Origin: Acidobacteriota bacterium
Lineage (GTDB): Bacteria > Acidobacteriota > Terriglobia > Acidiferrales > UBA7541
Length of the DNA: 33,611 nucleotides
Assembly: GCA_003223325.1 (NCBI GenBank)
Contig: QHYS01000229.1
Location: 1 to 33,611 of the forward strand
Direction: 5' to 3'
Of the stretch, positions 1 to 9,541 are shown in pieces. Each line of letters begins with the position of its first letter. The stretch's first letter is position 1. The notes under the pieces are model-generated. The model saw nothing but the letters and a program-made list of their open reading frames with translations. It was not told the DNA's origin and searched no databases. A program made the position numbers and the translations under genes.

Positions 1-721
1 ATAAGTCGGATGGCGTTAGCTGGGCTTTCGGATTCATGCATCGCCTGACGCGATTCGGTCTCTTCCCTTCCGGCTGGGCGGGCTTCACCCGTCTGCCCCG
101 ATGAGAAGTCCAATTTCTTTTGGATGTTCTGCCGCTTGTCACGCTTGAGATCCATGTCCTACTCGCCTCTCCTCTCGTTCGGGTCTTCAATCACCGTTCC
201 CGGCTCGACCTATCTGTTGGCTCCACCTTTCGGTATTGGAGTGCCTCACTAGTTTTGCCGACGACGTGATCTACTACACCCTCTGCTGACTTCTGCCCTG
301 CGGTCAGATTGCCTCTCGGCTCTCTCAGTCGCCGAAGCGACACAGGACAGATCTCCCGGGGTAATTCCAGCTGCTTTCTGTGCACAGTCGCCGAATCTAC
401 GCTTCGCGTCCTTGATGGATTATGGACTTCGCAGTAAGTCGCCCGCTCGTCCGACGCTCACGCCTTATATTCGGTTCTTGTCCATCGACTCGCACATTTG
501 CTTGACGCTTCCTTCAGACCTCCCTCGCGGTGATAGCCCTTGCGTCATCGCTAACCCTTCACCTCCATCAGGTTGGGTAGAGGATTTGCACCTCCTAGCT
601 GCTGAACATGCCCGGCATACAACTAAACCGCTACGCGGTAGGTGGTGGTGCGGCAGTCGTGTCGGCGTAACGGATCACGCGCACCACGGTTTCGGTTTAA
701 AGGGTCTCCTCCCCCCTTGTA

Positions 722-780
722 GGTTCCTTTGCGAAACCATGAAGGTGCTGCTCGCAGCACATTTCACCTTCGCAAAGGAG
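722..780 (+). repeat. Inverted repeat masking a ribosome-binding site
   Basis: An imperfect hairpin has outer arms TTCCTTTGCGAA and TTCGCAAAGGAG and inner arms GTGCTGC and GCAGCAC. The right arm contains AAAGGAG, a strong Shine-Dalgarno sequence, 6 nt before the ATG at 787. Folding would therefore hide the ribosome-binding site. The pairing is seen directly. Translational control is inference. Confidence 0.5.
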
Positions 781-786
781 CTTTCC

Positions 787-849
787 ATGACCTCTCTTCG
801 TCAACGCTACGAAGCGGGAACAGAAAGGAGACTTCAAGAGCGGTTGTAA
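787..849 (+). pseudogene. Truncated integrase-like N-terminus
   Basis: The ATG follows AAAGGAG with good spacing and opens with MTSLRQRY. That resembles the first residues of tyrosine-recombinase proteins carried by some insertion elements. The similarity stops after about eight residues and the frame ends after 20 codons. If the reading is right, this is the 5' stub of a recombinase gene whose body was lost. The match is very short, so the call is weak. It could simply be chance. Confidence 0.3.
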
Positions 850-946
850 CAAGCCAATCTCACGCTGGTCAGTCTGCTCGGTGGTTTGCGAAAGGATGAA
901 GTTGAGCGAGTGCGCGGCCAAAGGCGGTGCGGATGAAAGCTGAAGT

Positions 947-3256
947 TTATTCATGTTGTTTTCCCAATTTCTTCAGTGCCGCCGGAATTAAAACATCTGT
1001 ATAGCTCTGGGCTTCTTTAGCTCGGACACCGCTGGATTTTGCGATTTGGCGAAAGACGGGTAAGACTTGGTCGCGCATCATGACCGCATTTTGCGTGGCG
1101 ACTGCGCGGTCGTACTGCTTGACGGCGCTGGTATAAGCGGCGTTGGCAGATGAGTTGGATTCGACCGCGGCAAGACTCTCTTCGATGTGCTTCTGCGCCT
1201 TGGGTATTACGCTATTCAGGTAGTCGCGGGCGTCTGTGGCGAGGGGGTCTTGCCCTTCGGTGAGCGATTTGAACTTGGACTGCAACTGCTGAAGTTGTTC
1301 CAGGGCAGCAGCGTCGCCCTCTTGCACTAGATCGTCGAAGTGATTTTTGAGCCGCGTCATTTGCCACTGGTCGGCATCGGACACGGCCGCGGCGGGCATG
1401 CTATTTCTTCGCGCGTCGCCGAGAATCACCTGGGTGATCGCAGTATCCCGCATTTGGCGCGCTTCCTGTTCGTGCGTGCCTCCGGCGGCTAAGAGCTCAT
1501 CGAGTGTCTTTACCTCTTGTAAAAGATGGTCGGGCTCTTGGGAAGTGGATTCGAGAAGAGCTCCGGCCCAAAGCTGCTCGTCCCGGCGGCGCTCGGGAAT
1601 CACCTGATCGACATAATGGGCGGCATCCGACCAGCGATAACCACCCTCTGGCGAGGTAAGAATGTCGCGCAACGATTTGTCGGCGTCGTCGAGATCGCCA
1701 TCCTGCAGGTACGCCATGGCTTTGTCCCACAGCGTTTGCTCCTGCCGCGCGGCGCGCTGCAATTCCGCACCATGAGATTGCTCGCTGAACTGCCGGCGGA
1801 GATCGGCGATGAGACCGTTCAGAGGGCCATGCAGTTCGGCCGCCTCGTCCAACTGCTTTTCCGCGCTCTCGTAGTCATGCCGATCGGCGGCTTCGTGCGC
1901 AAGATCGATCAGATGGCGTTGCTGATCTCCGATGGAAACAAGCGGAGGCGCGGGTATGGCGACGGGAGCGCTTCCAGGAAGTGTCTCGACGTCGGCAGTT
2001 GGGGTGGCTGGCGCGGTTGGCGCAGCCAAATTGACGTTCTGCGTCGAATCCGGATGAATGGCCAGGGCTAACATCTTGTAGCGCCGAGCGACTCCGAGCG
2101 CACCAAGCACCATGACGGTGAGAATCGCGCAGGTAGCTACAGCTTTGCGCCCCCGATTGGACTTCGGCTGCGTCGGTTGTTTCGAAACGCTCTTGACGGG
2201 CTGACGCGCGTCGGGTTGGGCAATCAGGGCTGCACCGGCAGGACGCACGGCGGGACTCATCGGGTGTGAATGCTGAGACACAGTCCGGGCAGCCTGCACG
2301 TTGGTTTTGGCGCTTTGCATTTGCGGCGCGACCTTCGAAGCGCTTAGGTCGATGCGCTGCGTTAAGACACGAGTCTGCTCGCCAATCGCGGAAGCGATTT
2401 CTTTTTCGGCTGCGGCTTCGGACCCTCCTCGTGTCAAGGAGGAATTCAAGTTTTCGACGTCTTTGAGGAGCGCTTTCATCGATTGGTAGCGTTCTTTGTC
2501 ATCCTTGCGAAGAGATTTCGAAACGACCCTTTCGAGCGCAATCGGGCATTCAGGGGCCAATTGCCGTATCGAAGGAGGCTCATTCTGCAGAATGCTCAGC
2601 AGCAACGCGGCATGGTTTCCGCCAGTGAACGGCCGCTGATAGGCGATGAGCTCGTAGAGAACGACTCCCAACGCCCAAATGTCAGAACGCGCGTCGGCGT
2701 TCTGGCCGCGAAGCTGTTCGGGAGACATGTAGGCCAGCGTGCCGAGCAACGTTCCGGTCTGGGTTTGGGAAGTAGATGCCAAGCGGGCGATACCGAAATC
2801 GACGACCTTAACGATTCCATCGCGCGTCACGACGATATTGGCCGGCTTGACGTCCCGGTGGATCACGCCACGACGGTGAGCGTAATCGAGGGCGCGGCAG
2901 GTTTGGACGACATACCCGAGCTTTGTCGCGAGGGGCAGCGCCGGCTTGCGGGCGACGATTTTCTCCAGACTTTCTCCTTCCAGATACTCCATGGCAATAA
3001 AGGGAGCACCGCCCGATTCAGCCAACTCGTAAATGGTAACGATGTTGGGATGCTGCAAGCCGCCCGCCGCCCGGGCCTCGCGGTAAAAGCGCTCCAGCAG
3101 GTCGCTGCTTTCGGCGACGCCAGACGTGATCGTCTTGACGGCAACGGCGCGGCCAATAAGCGGGTCGCGTCCCTTGAAGACGACCCCCATGGCCCCACGA
3201 CCGATCTCCTGCAGGATTTCGTATCGGCCGATCTGCTGTTTTTTGGTTTGCGGCAT
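947..3256 (-). CDS. Membrane Ser/Thr protein kinase, PknB type
   Basis: This 769-residue eukaryotic-like Ser/Thr kinase has a cytoplasmic kinase domain at about residues 12-270. The glycine loop GRGAMG is at 19-24, the ATP-binding Lys is K41 in VAVK, the catalytic loop HRDVKPAN is at 133-140, DFG is at 153-155 and SPE (the APE position) is at 178-180. All catalytic residues are present, so it should be active. A Pro/Lys-rich linker leads to one membrane helix at about 371-390. A roughly 375-residue extracytoplasmic region follows, rich in Glu, Gln and Ala helices. It lacks PASTA repeats and may be a TPR-like or coiled sensor. I see no clear Shine-Dalgarno before the start. No phosphatase or target gene sits beside it, so its signal is unknown. 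Confidence 0.93.
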   Translation of the reverse strand: MPQTKKQQIGRYEILQEIGRGAMGVVFKGRDPLIGRAVAVKTITSGVAESSDLLERFYREARAAGGLQHPNIVTIYELAESGGAPFIAMEYLEGESLEKIVARKPALPLATKLGYVVQTCRALDYAHRRGVIHRDVKPANIVVTRDGIVKVVDFGIARLASTSQTQTGTLLGTLAYMSPEQLRGQNADARSDIWALGVVLYELIAYQRPFTGGNHAALLLSILQNEPPSIRQLAPECPIALERVVSKSLRKDDKERYQSMKALLKDVENLNSSLTRGGSEAAAEKEIASAIGEQTRVLTQRIDLSASKVAPQMQSAKTNVQAARTVSQHSHPMSPAVRPAGAALIAQPDARQPVKSVSKQPTQPKSNRGRKAVATCAILTVMVLGALGVARRYKMLALAIHPDSTQNVNLAAPTAPATPTADVETLPGSAPVAIPAPPLVSIGDQQRHLIDLAHEAADRHDYESAEKQLDEAAELHGPLNGLIADLRRQFSEQSHGAELQRAARQEQTLWDKAMAYLQDGDLDDADKSLRDILTSPEGGYRWSDAAHYVDQVIPERRRDEQLWAGALLESTSQEPDHLLQEVKTLDELLAAGGTHEQEARQMRDTAITQVILGDARRNSMPAAAVSDADQWQMTRLKNHFDDLVQEGDAAALEQLQQLQSKFKSLTEGQDPLATDARDYLNSVIPKAQKHIEESLAAVESNSSANAAYTSAVKQYDRAVATQNAVMMRDQVLPVFRQIAKSSGVRAKEAQSYTDVLIPAALKKLGKQHE

Positions 3257-3580
3257 AACCGAAGGCTGCTTAAGGTTAGTTTACTGGCGTGGCGGGCACC
3301 GTTCTTCGAGGCTCACGGGGAGGCGTAGCGGAGGCGTTAACGGTAATCAGTTGGAGTCGTTCCGGTCCCATAGGGGGCAACCGGATCAGTTGAGGAAACC
3401 GGCCATCTGCTTCGTAAAGCGGCTGGGTGCAGGATGCATGGTTACGCCCTTCTCGCCAAGTCTGATAAGGAAAAATAGAGCGGAAGAGTCCGCCATTAAC
3501 CCTTGCGCTGCTAGGGACGAAAAAGGCAGGGACAGGAATTTCGTGCTAGTAAACTAAATTCGAGATTGCAAGGGACGCCT
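3257..3580. other. Intergenic region without recognisable gene
   Basis: This separates the divergently placed kinase (-) and the broken membrane gene (+). Open frames here are continuations of antisense frames from the kinase and show no domain. I see no tRNA-like cloverleaf and no strong terminator. Confidence 0.5.
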
Positions 3581-4626
3581 GTGCCTATTCCCTGGGATGC
3601 GGACATCCTGGCCTTCACCTGGACCACGGCGAGGATCATTTTTGGCAGAAACAAACGTGCTCGTGAAGCGCTATTCCTGTCCAATTAGAATTTGAGGAAG
3701 TTCCCCAACAGACACTTACGCAAGCCCAAAAGGACTTTATTCGACCGTTTGACGGGCAAGTCGCCGCACTGAACTACCACCCAGACTGCACTTATCGGGT
3801 TACCAATCTGAGAAATTACGGACACAATCTGGTGCGGCGCTACCTCAAGCCGACGGACCCCGCCTCGTGCGCGTTGACGATCGTAGAGGTGAAGGTAAAA
3901 ATTGGTGATACCGAATCTGTGAAAACAAGTTCCCATGTTACCTTCAGAACGCGGTTCTCTGACGAAACAGTCTTGACCACGAGAAACATGTCACTTAAAT
4001 CTCTGCTGGATCGCCCGCCCTACAGCATCATTCAAGAATGCCGTCGCGTTGCTAGCCTGGCTGAACTGAAGCGCCGTCACGATGCGCGGGCCGCTCAAAT
4101 GGGTCCCGCTTTACCGCCGGCTTCCGGACCGAACGCCATCTTCGATGAGCAACCGCGAGAACATCGGCGCTTTGCGGAATTTCAAGTAAAACGCGGAACC
4201 TCGCTGCCGGATGGTGAAGCGTATGAGGCTACCGACAAAGCGCGTCTCCGGGGTATCTGGAATCACTACAATCCGTTCGCCAGGCGCATGTCTTGGACTG
4301 AAACAATCCTTTATGCCTTGGTAGGGAGTGTCCTGCCTCTCTTCGCAATCCTCAAAATTGTCCCGATTGTGCCCCAGCCCTTGCAAGACCTTCAAGTTTC
4401 ACTAGCATGGATAGCAATTGCGCTTTGTTACGCTCTAGCGGGAGTCATCATAGGGACGATATCTGATCGGGTCTCGTTCCATTGGATTATGTTGATTTCG
4501 TATGTCCCGGCGCACTTTGTAGCAGGGTGGAGCTTTGGCTGGTTTCCATACAGCACTCTCATGTTCGTCACTTCTGTGCGCTTGATCCGCGTCAAGCGGC
4601 GCCGCGCCCTCATTTTCGAATCCTGA
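3581..4626 (+). pseudogene. Conserved membrane protein, frameshifted
   Basis: The reading begins with GTG at 3581 (PIPWDADILAF) and runs to a TAG at 3686. It continues one frame over from about 3688 (LEFEEVPQQTL) to the stop at 4626. Adding one base near 3685 joins the halves into a protein of about 348 residues reading SN-LEFEEVP across the seam. The longest intact part is 3832-4626 from a GTG, but the 47 codons before that GTG are open and look like protein. A polar N-terminal two-thirds is followed by three or four membrane helices: MSWTETILYALVGSVLPLF, then VSLAWIAIALCYALAGVII, then a final hydrophobic segment before a basic tail. I do not know its function. It resembles uncharacterised acidobacterial membrane proteins. 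It may be a young pseudogene or a base-call error. Confidence 0.55.
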
Positions 4627-4769
4627 CCTCAAGCTGACTAGAAACTGCTGGCTCCTCGACACCAACGAAGTCGTCATTGGGGGTCAACTCATGACGTGAC
4701 TCTCAGGCCACAAATGGGGTCGTGGAGCTGGTGATTGTGAAACGGACTAAGACATAATTTTCAATCGCA

Positions 4770-5402
4770 ATGGGGATCTATCCGAGGCCCACAAGACTCT
4801 TCTTTTCTTTACTCATGGGCGGAGCTTTCCTTTCTAATTCTGACGCTTATCCGCAAGGTCACCCGCTGTTCACGCAGCAGGAGCGGCAGTCACATGCGGC
4901 TGCCCGACCCAATCCACTGTGCAAACCTTCCCCGTACGAAACCCCCATTTCCTATTCCCAATTGACAGTGTTCGAAAGCGGTGAGGTCGTCTACCGGACC
5001 TCTGCCGTGGCTCCGTGCCTCGGCCAGGTAGGTGATCCGCCATGGGGACTTCGATGGGACATACCCAGCGGCTCAAAGTCTATGTTCCGCTACAAGCTTT
5101 CCCTGCTGGAATTGACCCAGCTCAGGACGTTTCTCGATCGGGCGGATGTAAAGGCGATTAGTTCCTTCATGAATGCTGGTCCTGGCGTAGGTGACTTCAA
5201 AATCGCTATCGCCCGTCCTGCTGGCACTCAGAATATCGACGTGCTTTCGCTAATGCCGCAACACGTCCAGCTTCTCGAATATCCGGCTTTGATCCACTTG
5301 ATCTGCAAGGCTAAGGACATGGGCCGCATCGCCTCGAATTCGGGGGAGCTTCCAGGTTGGTGTAGGGATGCCAGACCTCTGAATGGACAAGTGCCACCGT
5401 GA
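4770..5402 (+). CDS. Secreted hypothetical protein
   Basis: This 210-residue protein has a hydrophobic N-terminal stretch (RLFFSLLMGGAFLS) that fits a signal peptide, with likely processing around residues 25-30. The mature part is soluble-looking with several Cys and aromatic residues and no membrane helix. I do not recognise a family. The start is uncertain: no Shine-Dalgarno is visible before 4770, and the ATG at 4815 would remove part of the signal sequence. It converges on the DsrE-like gene and shares a hairpin terminator with it. Confidence 0.6.
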   Translation: MGIYPRPTRLFFSLLMGGAFLSNSDAYPQGHPLFTQQERQSHAAARPNPLCKPSPYETPISYSQLTVFESGEVVYRTSAVAPCLGQVGDPPWGLRWDIPSGSKSMFRYKLSLLELTQLRTFLDRADVKAISSFMNAGPGVGDFKIAIARPAGTQNIDVLSLMPQHVQLLEYPALIHLICKAKDMGRIASNSGELPGWCRDARPLNGQVPP

Positions 5403-5415
5403 AGGTCTATCTAAC

Positions 5416-5464
5416 AAAAGCAGTACAGCTAACTCCGAAGCCCACCGCCGCCTGTACTGCTTTT
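5416..5464. terminator. Bidirectional intrinsic terminator
   Basis: A perfect 13-bp stem has arms AAAAGCAGTACAG (5416-5428) and CTGTACTGCTTTT (5452-5464) with a 23-nt loop. T-tracts occur at the 3' side on both strands. It lies between the convergent genes ending at 5402 (+) and 5464 (-) and can serve both. Confidence 0.75.
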
Positions 5465-6135
5465 CAGCCGGCGTAAACGAAAGTGTAACCTCGTTCTTGC
5501 GCGCGATTCACAGCCACAATTCCTGCCGGAACGACACGTGCATTCGCCACGAGGTTCGCCGCGAGTTCCTTTAGAATGCTCTCGACCTCGCCACCATTAG
5601 CCTGGGCGATGGCTCCAGCGATTCTGTGGCTGGACATCTGGCACACGGCGAAATGCACACCCTTCTTGATCAAGGGATCCATGCGCTCTAGGTACAAATT
5701 GACCGTGGGCGGCTCCTTCGTCTTCGGGTCGACAAAGCCGGCTTGCTCAGAAAACTGCTTGCCATACTTCGCCCACATCGCGTCGTTGTAGCCAAACGAC
5801 GTCGACTTATGACGCGCCACCATCACCACGGCCAAGTCATGGTCTTCCAGGCCGTACGCATCGTGGTTGGCGGTGAAGTAGTTCGCCGCGAATTGGAACC
5901 CCAAAGCCAGGCCATCGGGTGTAGTGGTGTCAAAAACAAAACGATGCTGGCCCGGAATCTTCTCCAGCCAGTCATCTTGGCTGTGGCGAGCGGGTTTCCA
6001 GGGCGCGCCCGCCGATGACTGTGCCATCGCTGTGGACGAGCCGACGGCAGTCGCGCCCAGAACGCCGACTCCCGCGCCCAACCGGGCAAGGAACCATCTC
6101 CGCGCTATGGACGACTCCAACCAGCTTCCGCTCAT
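5464..6135 (-). CDS. Tat-exported DsrE-like protein
   Basis: This 223-residue protein has a twin-arginine signal: R12-R13 in ARRWFLARLG, a hydrophobic stretch, and AMA-Q at about 36-39 as the likely cleavage site. The mature domain resembles the DsrE/DsrF-like group, seen in the VMVARHKSTSF and VHFAVCQMSSHRIAG segments with a Cys at 165. Such proteins are small alpha/beta sulfur-relay-like folds. The exported forms have no settled function. The ATG at 6135 is preferred because GGAGGA lies 7 nt upstream; a TTG two codons earlier is less likely. It ends at a shared terminator with the convergent secreted protein. The Tat signal implies a folded or cofactor-bearing periplasmic protein. Confidence 0.8.
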   Translation of the reverse strand: MSGSWLESSIARRWFLARLGAGVGVLGATAVGSSTAMAQSSAGAPWKPARHSQDDWLEKIPGQHRFVFDTTTPDGLALGFQFAANYFTANHDAYGLEDHDLAVVMVARHKSTSFGYNDAMWAKYGKQFSEQAGFVDPKTKEPPTVNLYLERMDPLIKKGVHFAVCQMSSHRIAGAIAQANGGEVESILKELAANLVANARVVPAGIVAVNRAQERGYTFVYAG

Positions 6136-6315
6136 GCGCAAATCCTCCTTCAGTCCTCCGAACGAGCATCCTACCAGAATCCGATAACTACCCGTGATAC
6201 CGAAATCCTGGAACCCCTTTGGGCTTAGCGATGACGTTGAGCCTAAGGCCGTTTCTCGGGAACTGGCCGCATTGGTGTACCATGGCGCCTGATCTTGCGG
6301 AGTTTGCCTATTTTC

Positions 6316-7783
6316 ATGGGTCGTATATTCCGACTAGGACCGCATCTCGCTCTGCTCTGTGGGATGGGAGGCATACCATTACCGAGGACTTTCAGCGCAG
6401 TCCTAGTCTTGGTTGCCGTGGGCAGCGCATCGGCGCAGACCCGCACCTACCCGCGATCACTCGACGGACTATGGCTTACCGATGGATACAGGGAGTTCCT
6501 CGAATTCCGCGGAGATGATATGCGTAGTTATGAGATCACGGCCCTGAGTTGCATACCCGTAGTCATGGCGACTCGCAAAATAGAGATGCGCACGGTCGAT
6601 GAAATCGTCTTTGTGGGAGAGGACGACACCCTCCGCATCTCTCCGGGACCGTCCCCAGAAACTCGCTGGCTCCACGCTGACGGCAGCGTCTCGAATATTC
6701 TGCTACGCCGCACCGACTTCCGACCGGAACCCTGCGGCCAGCCGATCGCAGATACCCCGCTCACGAATTATCAGGTCTTCTGGGAGACGTTCGCAGAGAA
6801 CTATCCCTTTTTCACGCTGCGTAAGGTGGATTGGCTTGCCGTGGACGAGAAATCCCGCCCACAGGTTACGCCGAAAACGACGCCGGAAGAACTTTTCCAA
6901 ATTCTGAGTCACATGATTGAGCCATTATATGACGCGCACACGGCCATCCGAGCCTACTCTATCCGGCAGGGATTTCGCGGCTACCGCCCAGCTGTGGACC
7001 CCCTGCAGAGGAAAAGCGCGGCTCGCATCACCGAGATCATCGAAACGAATTACGTCCGCGGCGGTTTGCGTTACTATTGCAATAAGCAATTGCAGTTCGG
7101 GTTGTTGCGCTCCGGACCGACACAGAACCCCAGATTACCAGATTCCATCGGCTACCTGCGTATTCACTCGTTCAGCCGCTACTCCGATGACCGTGAGTTA
7201 GCCAAGCAACTCGACGCGCTCGAAACTGCTCTCGACGATATTTTTAGGGATTCCGTAAAGTTCACCGGGCTTGGTAATCGATGTCCGCATCAATGGCGGC
7301 GGCTCCGATGTCTTTGGTGTCTCCATCGCCTCGCGGCTGGCGGCACACGACTACCTCGCCTACTCAAAGGTCACCCGCAATGACATTCGTGATCCGAAAC
7401 ATCGAACACCGCCCCAAGCCATCATTGTCCATGCTAGCTCCCGACCAGGGTTCCGCGGTCCCGTTGTTCTGCTCACTAGCTCCGATAGCGTTAGCGCGGC
7501 TGAAACATTCACCATGGCTGTTTTCGGCCGCCAACCTCATGTCATCCGCGTCGGCGCGAACACACAAGGCGTGTTCTCCGAAGTTCTCGACCGCACTCTG
7601 CCCAATGGATGGAGCTTCGGGCTCCCCATTGAGATTTATCGAACGAAAGATGGGAAGGCCTTCGATGGGCTCGGCGTGCCGCCGGATATCGCAGTCCCCA
7701 TCTCTACAGCGGAAGACCTTGCCAGCGGCCGCGACTCTGCCATTGACAAAGCCCTGGAACTCTTCGCTCCTAAAGCGAAATAA
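6316..7783 (+). pseudogene. S41-family peptidase, single-base frameshift
   Basis: This is a secreted C-terminal-processing-type (S41) serine peptidase. The first part, about 6316-7272, carries a signal peptide (TFSAVLVLVAVGSASAQ), a beta-rich N-terminal region and the helical cap region ending near FRDSVKFTGL. The second part, from 7271 and one frame over, carries VIDVRINGGGSD and the nucleophile region TSSDSVSAAETF, with the catalytic Ser in SAAE, and ends at 7783. Removing one G at 7273-7274 gives TGLVIDVRINGGG, the usual S41 core, and one protein of about 490 residues. As written, the protein loses its active site. The start is uncertain (TTG 6295, ATG 6316 or ATG 6364) and no clear ribosome site is seen. 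Confidence 0.8.
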
Positions 7784-8143
7784 TCAGCCGATCTGTCATA
7801 TCGGCAATTTGAAAGCTATTTTCAGAGCTCACCGCCTGCCGCAGCAAGTTGGATAACTCCTGCCATGAGAAGGCCCCTTCTCGGAATGGTGCCCGCCGCG
7901 AAAAGCATTCCGAGAATGTCGTTTGACCGGGAGTTGGGAAAAAACAGCTTCGGATGCTAGTGTAATCGACGAGCCGCCTCAAGTCTGGAGTCGGTTACTT
8001 CAACCAGATCGAAGGCGAAGTTTTTTCTTCGACGGATGGCTTGGGTCTTCTTTGCGACCGCAGCGCCGCGTTTTGGTTTCGAGGAGGAGTAATCAACGCA
8101 GTCGCCCAAGGGGGCGGACCGCATTCTGACCGAAATCGAGGGA
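7784..8143. other. Intergenic region with one hairpin
   Basis: This region between the S41 and DoxX remnants has no convincing gene. An antisense open frame covering 7957-8613 is Arg/Ser-rich, overlaps the DoxX remnant and is not credible. The only structure is the inverted repeat at 7878-7916. Confidence 0.5.
7878..7916. repeat. 11-bp perfect inverted repeat
   Basis: Arms TTCTCGGAATG (7878-7888) and CATTCCGAGAA (7906-7916) flank a 17-nt loop, about 95 bp after the S41 stop. It could terminate that transcript, but the downstream T-tract is weak (GTCGTTT). It could instead be an operator. Confidence 0.4.
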
Positions 8144-8583
8144 ATGGCTCTCACCCTACTGTGCGTAAGGCTCGGTGCTATAGCTAAGATTGCCAAAGAT
8201 CGTCTTGAGAAAGCCGAAGTGGACCAGGCGAGGCTCTTCGAAAATAGCTCAGCCCCGGCGCTGCTTCTCTTCACCGCGAGCGCGCATTTTACTCGGATGC
8301 GAGACGATCTCGTCCGCATGATGCCGGCCTCTTTTCCCTGGCCCCGCGCCTTGGTGTATTTACCAGTTTCTGCGAGATCGCAGGTGCCGTTGGTTTGATT
8401 CTTCCTCCAACGAGACGCGCCGCTGGATTCGCTCTCATTGTGTTTTTCATCGCCGTGTTCCCCGCCAATGTCCGCGCTGCCCGCTCGGGTGTCACTCTCC
8501 TCGGGAAGCCCGCCACGGCGCTCTGGCTCCGCACACCTATGCAGTTCCTCTTCATTTCGCTCGCCTGGTGGGTCTCCCGTTAA
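8144..8583 (+). pseudogene. DoxX-family membrane protein, frameshifted
   Basis: The first frame carries SAHFTRMRDDLVRMMP and PWPRALVYL. The frame after about 8361 carries EIAGAVGLILPPTRRAAG, FALIVFFIAVFPANV and a final FISLAWWVSR. In this order they are the hallmarks of DoxX-like four-helix membrane proteins. Restoring one base (likely an A in the TTTACC at 8359-8364) joins VYL to TSFCEIAG and rebuilds the core. The N-terminal helix is poorly preserved: residues before LLLFTASAHF do not resemble the family, so the 5' end is also damaged. The call rests on motif order. The family role (small-molecule or thiosulfate:quinone-linked redox) is not settled. Confidence 0.65.
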
Positions 8584-8785
8584 CCTAATTGCCATGCACT
8601 CTGGAAGTCGCACACCCCGCCTACACGAAAGTGGACGGCCAAGTAGGAGTCTCAGAAAGTGCCTTCAACGCGCTTCCCGGCTTCCGAGAAGGCCGTTGGG
8701 ACTTATCAACAATGGCCACGTGCCAGGAGTTTGATGGTTTCGAGTCCCTTCAGGCGAGCCAGTTCTGTACGTTCCTTCTGCTCTG

Positions 8786-9541
8786 CTATGTTTGGGGATG
8801 CGCCGCGGCAATCTGTTGAGCTTCCAGGGCCTTTGTGAATTCGTTAGAGTCTGAGACCCACCCGAAGAGCGTTTGCATGACCAAAAGCGATGCTTCGTGG
8901 TTGCTTCTGGGCAACTCGTTTCCAATGGGCTCACCCATACAATCCGCGAGCATCACGCACGAATAGTCTCGGAACATAGCATCTCTGACAGTGGACTCCA
9001 CACAGACACTCGTTGTACATCCAGTGACGATTAGGTATCTGATTTCTATTTGTTTGAGGATGGTATCCAATTCTGTTTCATAGAAGCCGCTAAATCGATG
9101 CTTATAAATGACAACATCTCCGTCCTGAGGCTTGAGTTCGGAAACAACATCTGTATTCCAGGTGTCTCGGATCAGAAGTCGACTTTCCTTACCGTCAGGT
9201 GCGCGAACACTCTTTCCGACACCAAACATCAGGTGCCGCACCCTGTTCGGAGAATCGGATGCACCCAGGTCCGATAGATCGGGACGAAATCCCATATTGA
9301 GATAGATGATCTTGATGCCCGCATCGCGGGCTGTGGCCAGGACCTTAGCCGTGGGCCCGACGGCTTTTTGAATCATGGAAATGTCGAATCCCGCGCGGTC
9401 GAACAAACCGCCCTTGACGCCGAAGTCATTCTGCATATCGATGACAATCACTGCAGCCTTCTCCGTATCGATCGCAATCGGTTCTGGCTTCGCATTGAGC
9501 GTTACGACCTGGTTTTTCTTTTTAGAGGGTTGGTATGCCAT
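8786..9541 (-). CDS. Isochorismatase-family cysteine hydrolase
   Basis: This 251-residue hydrolase of the isochorismatase-like superfamily hydrolyses C-N or similar bonds in amides, ureides or isochorismate-type substrates. The catalytic triad is visible: D35 in VIVIDMQNDF, K147 in IYKHRFSGF and C180 in TGCTTSVCVEST. The overall pattern is closer to the RutB/ureidoacrylate amidohydrolase branch than to true isochorismatases, but substrate cannot be read from sequence. GGAGA lies about 10 nt before the ATG. It follows the aromatic-catabolism operon on the same strand after roughly 730 bp, so co-transcription is not certain. Confidence 0.9.
   Translation of the reverse strand: MAYQPSKKKNQVVTLNAKPEPIAIDTEKAAVIVIDMQNDFGVKGGLFDRAGFDISMIQKAVGPTAKVLATARDAGIKIIYLNMGFRPDLSDLGASDSPNRVRHLMFGVGKSVRAPDGKESRLLIRDTWNTDVVSELKPQDGDVVIYKHRFSGFYETELDTILKQIEIRYLIVTGCTTSVCVESTVRDAMFRDYSCVMLADCMGEPIGNELPRSNHEASLLVMQTLFGWVSDSNEFTKALEAQQIAAAHPQT

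Larger units (their letters stand above)
1..946. other. Gene-poor flank, probable mobile-element remnant
   Basis: No convincing full gene lies here. The longer open frames, for example 412-849 on +, have no recognisable domain and look like translation of non-coding DNA. The stretch at about 540-620 and the hairpin-plus-start region at 720-850 remind me of the non-coding 5' part of integrase-bearing repetitive elements. I cannot name the family from sequence alone. I see no terminal inverted repeats or target-site duplication. Confidence 0.35.

Noticed and set aside
412-849. A 145-codon + strand frame in the first kilobase
   Set aside because: No domain, unusual composition, and it runs through the hairpin and integrase-like start, so it is likely non-coding element DNA.
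7957-8613. A 218-codon - strand frame
   Set aside because: Arg/Ser-rich, no family, no ribosome site, and antisense to the DoxX remnant whose motifs are clear.
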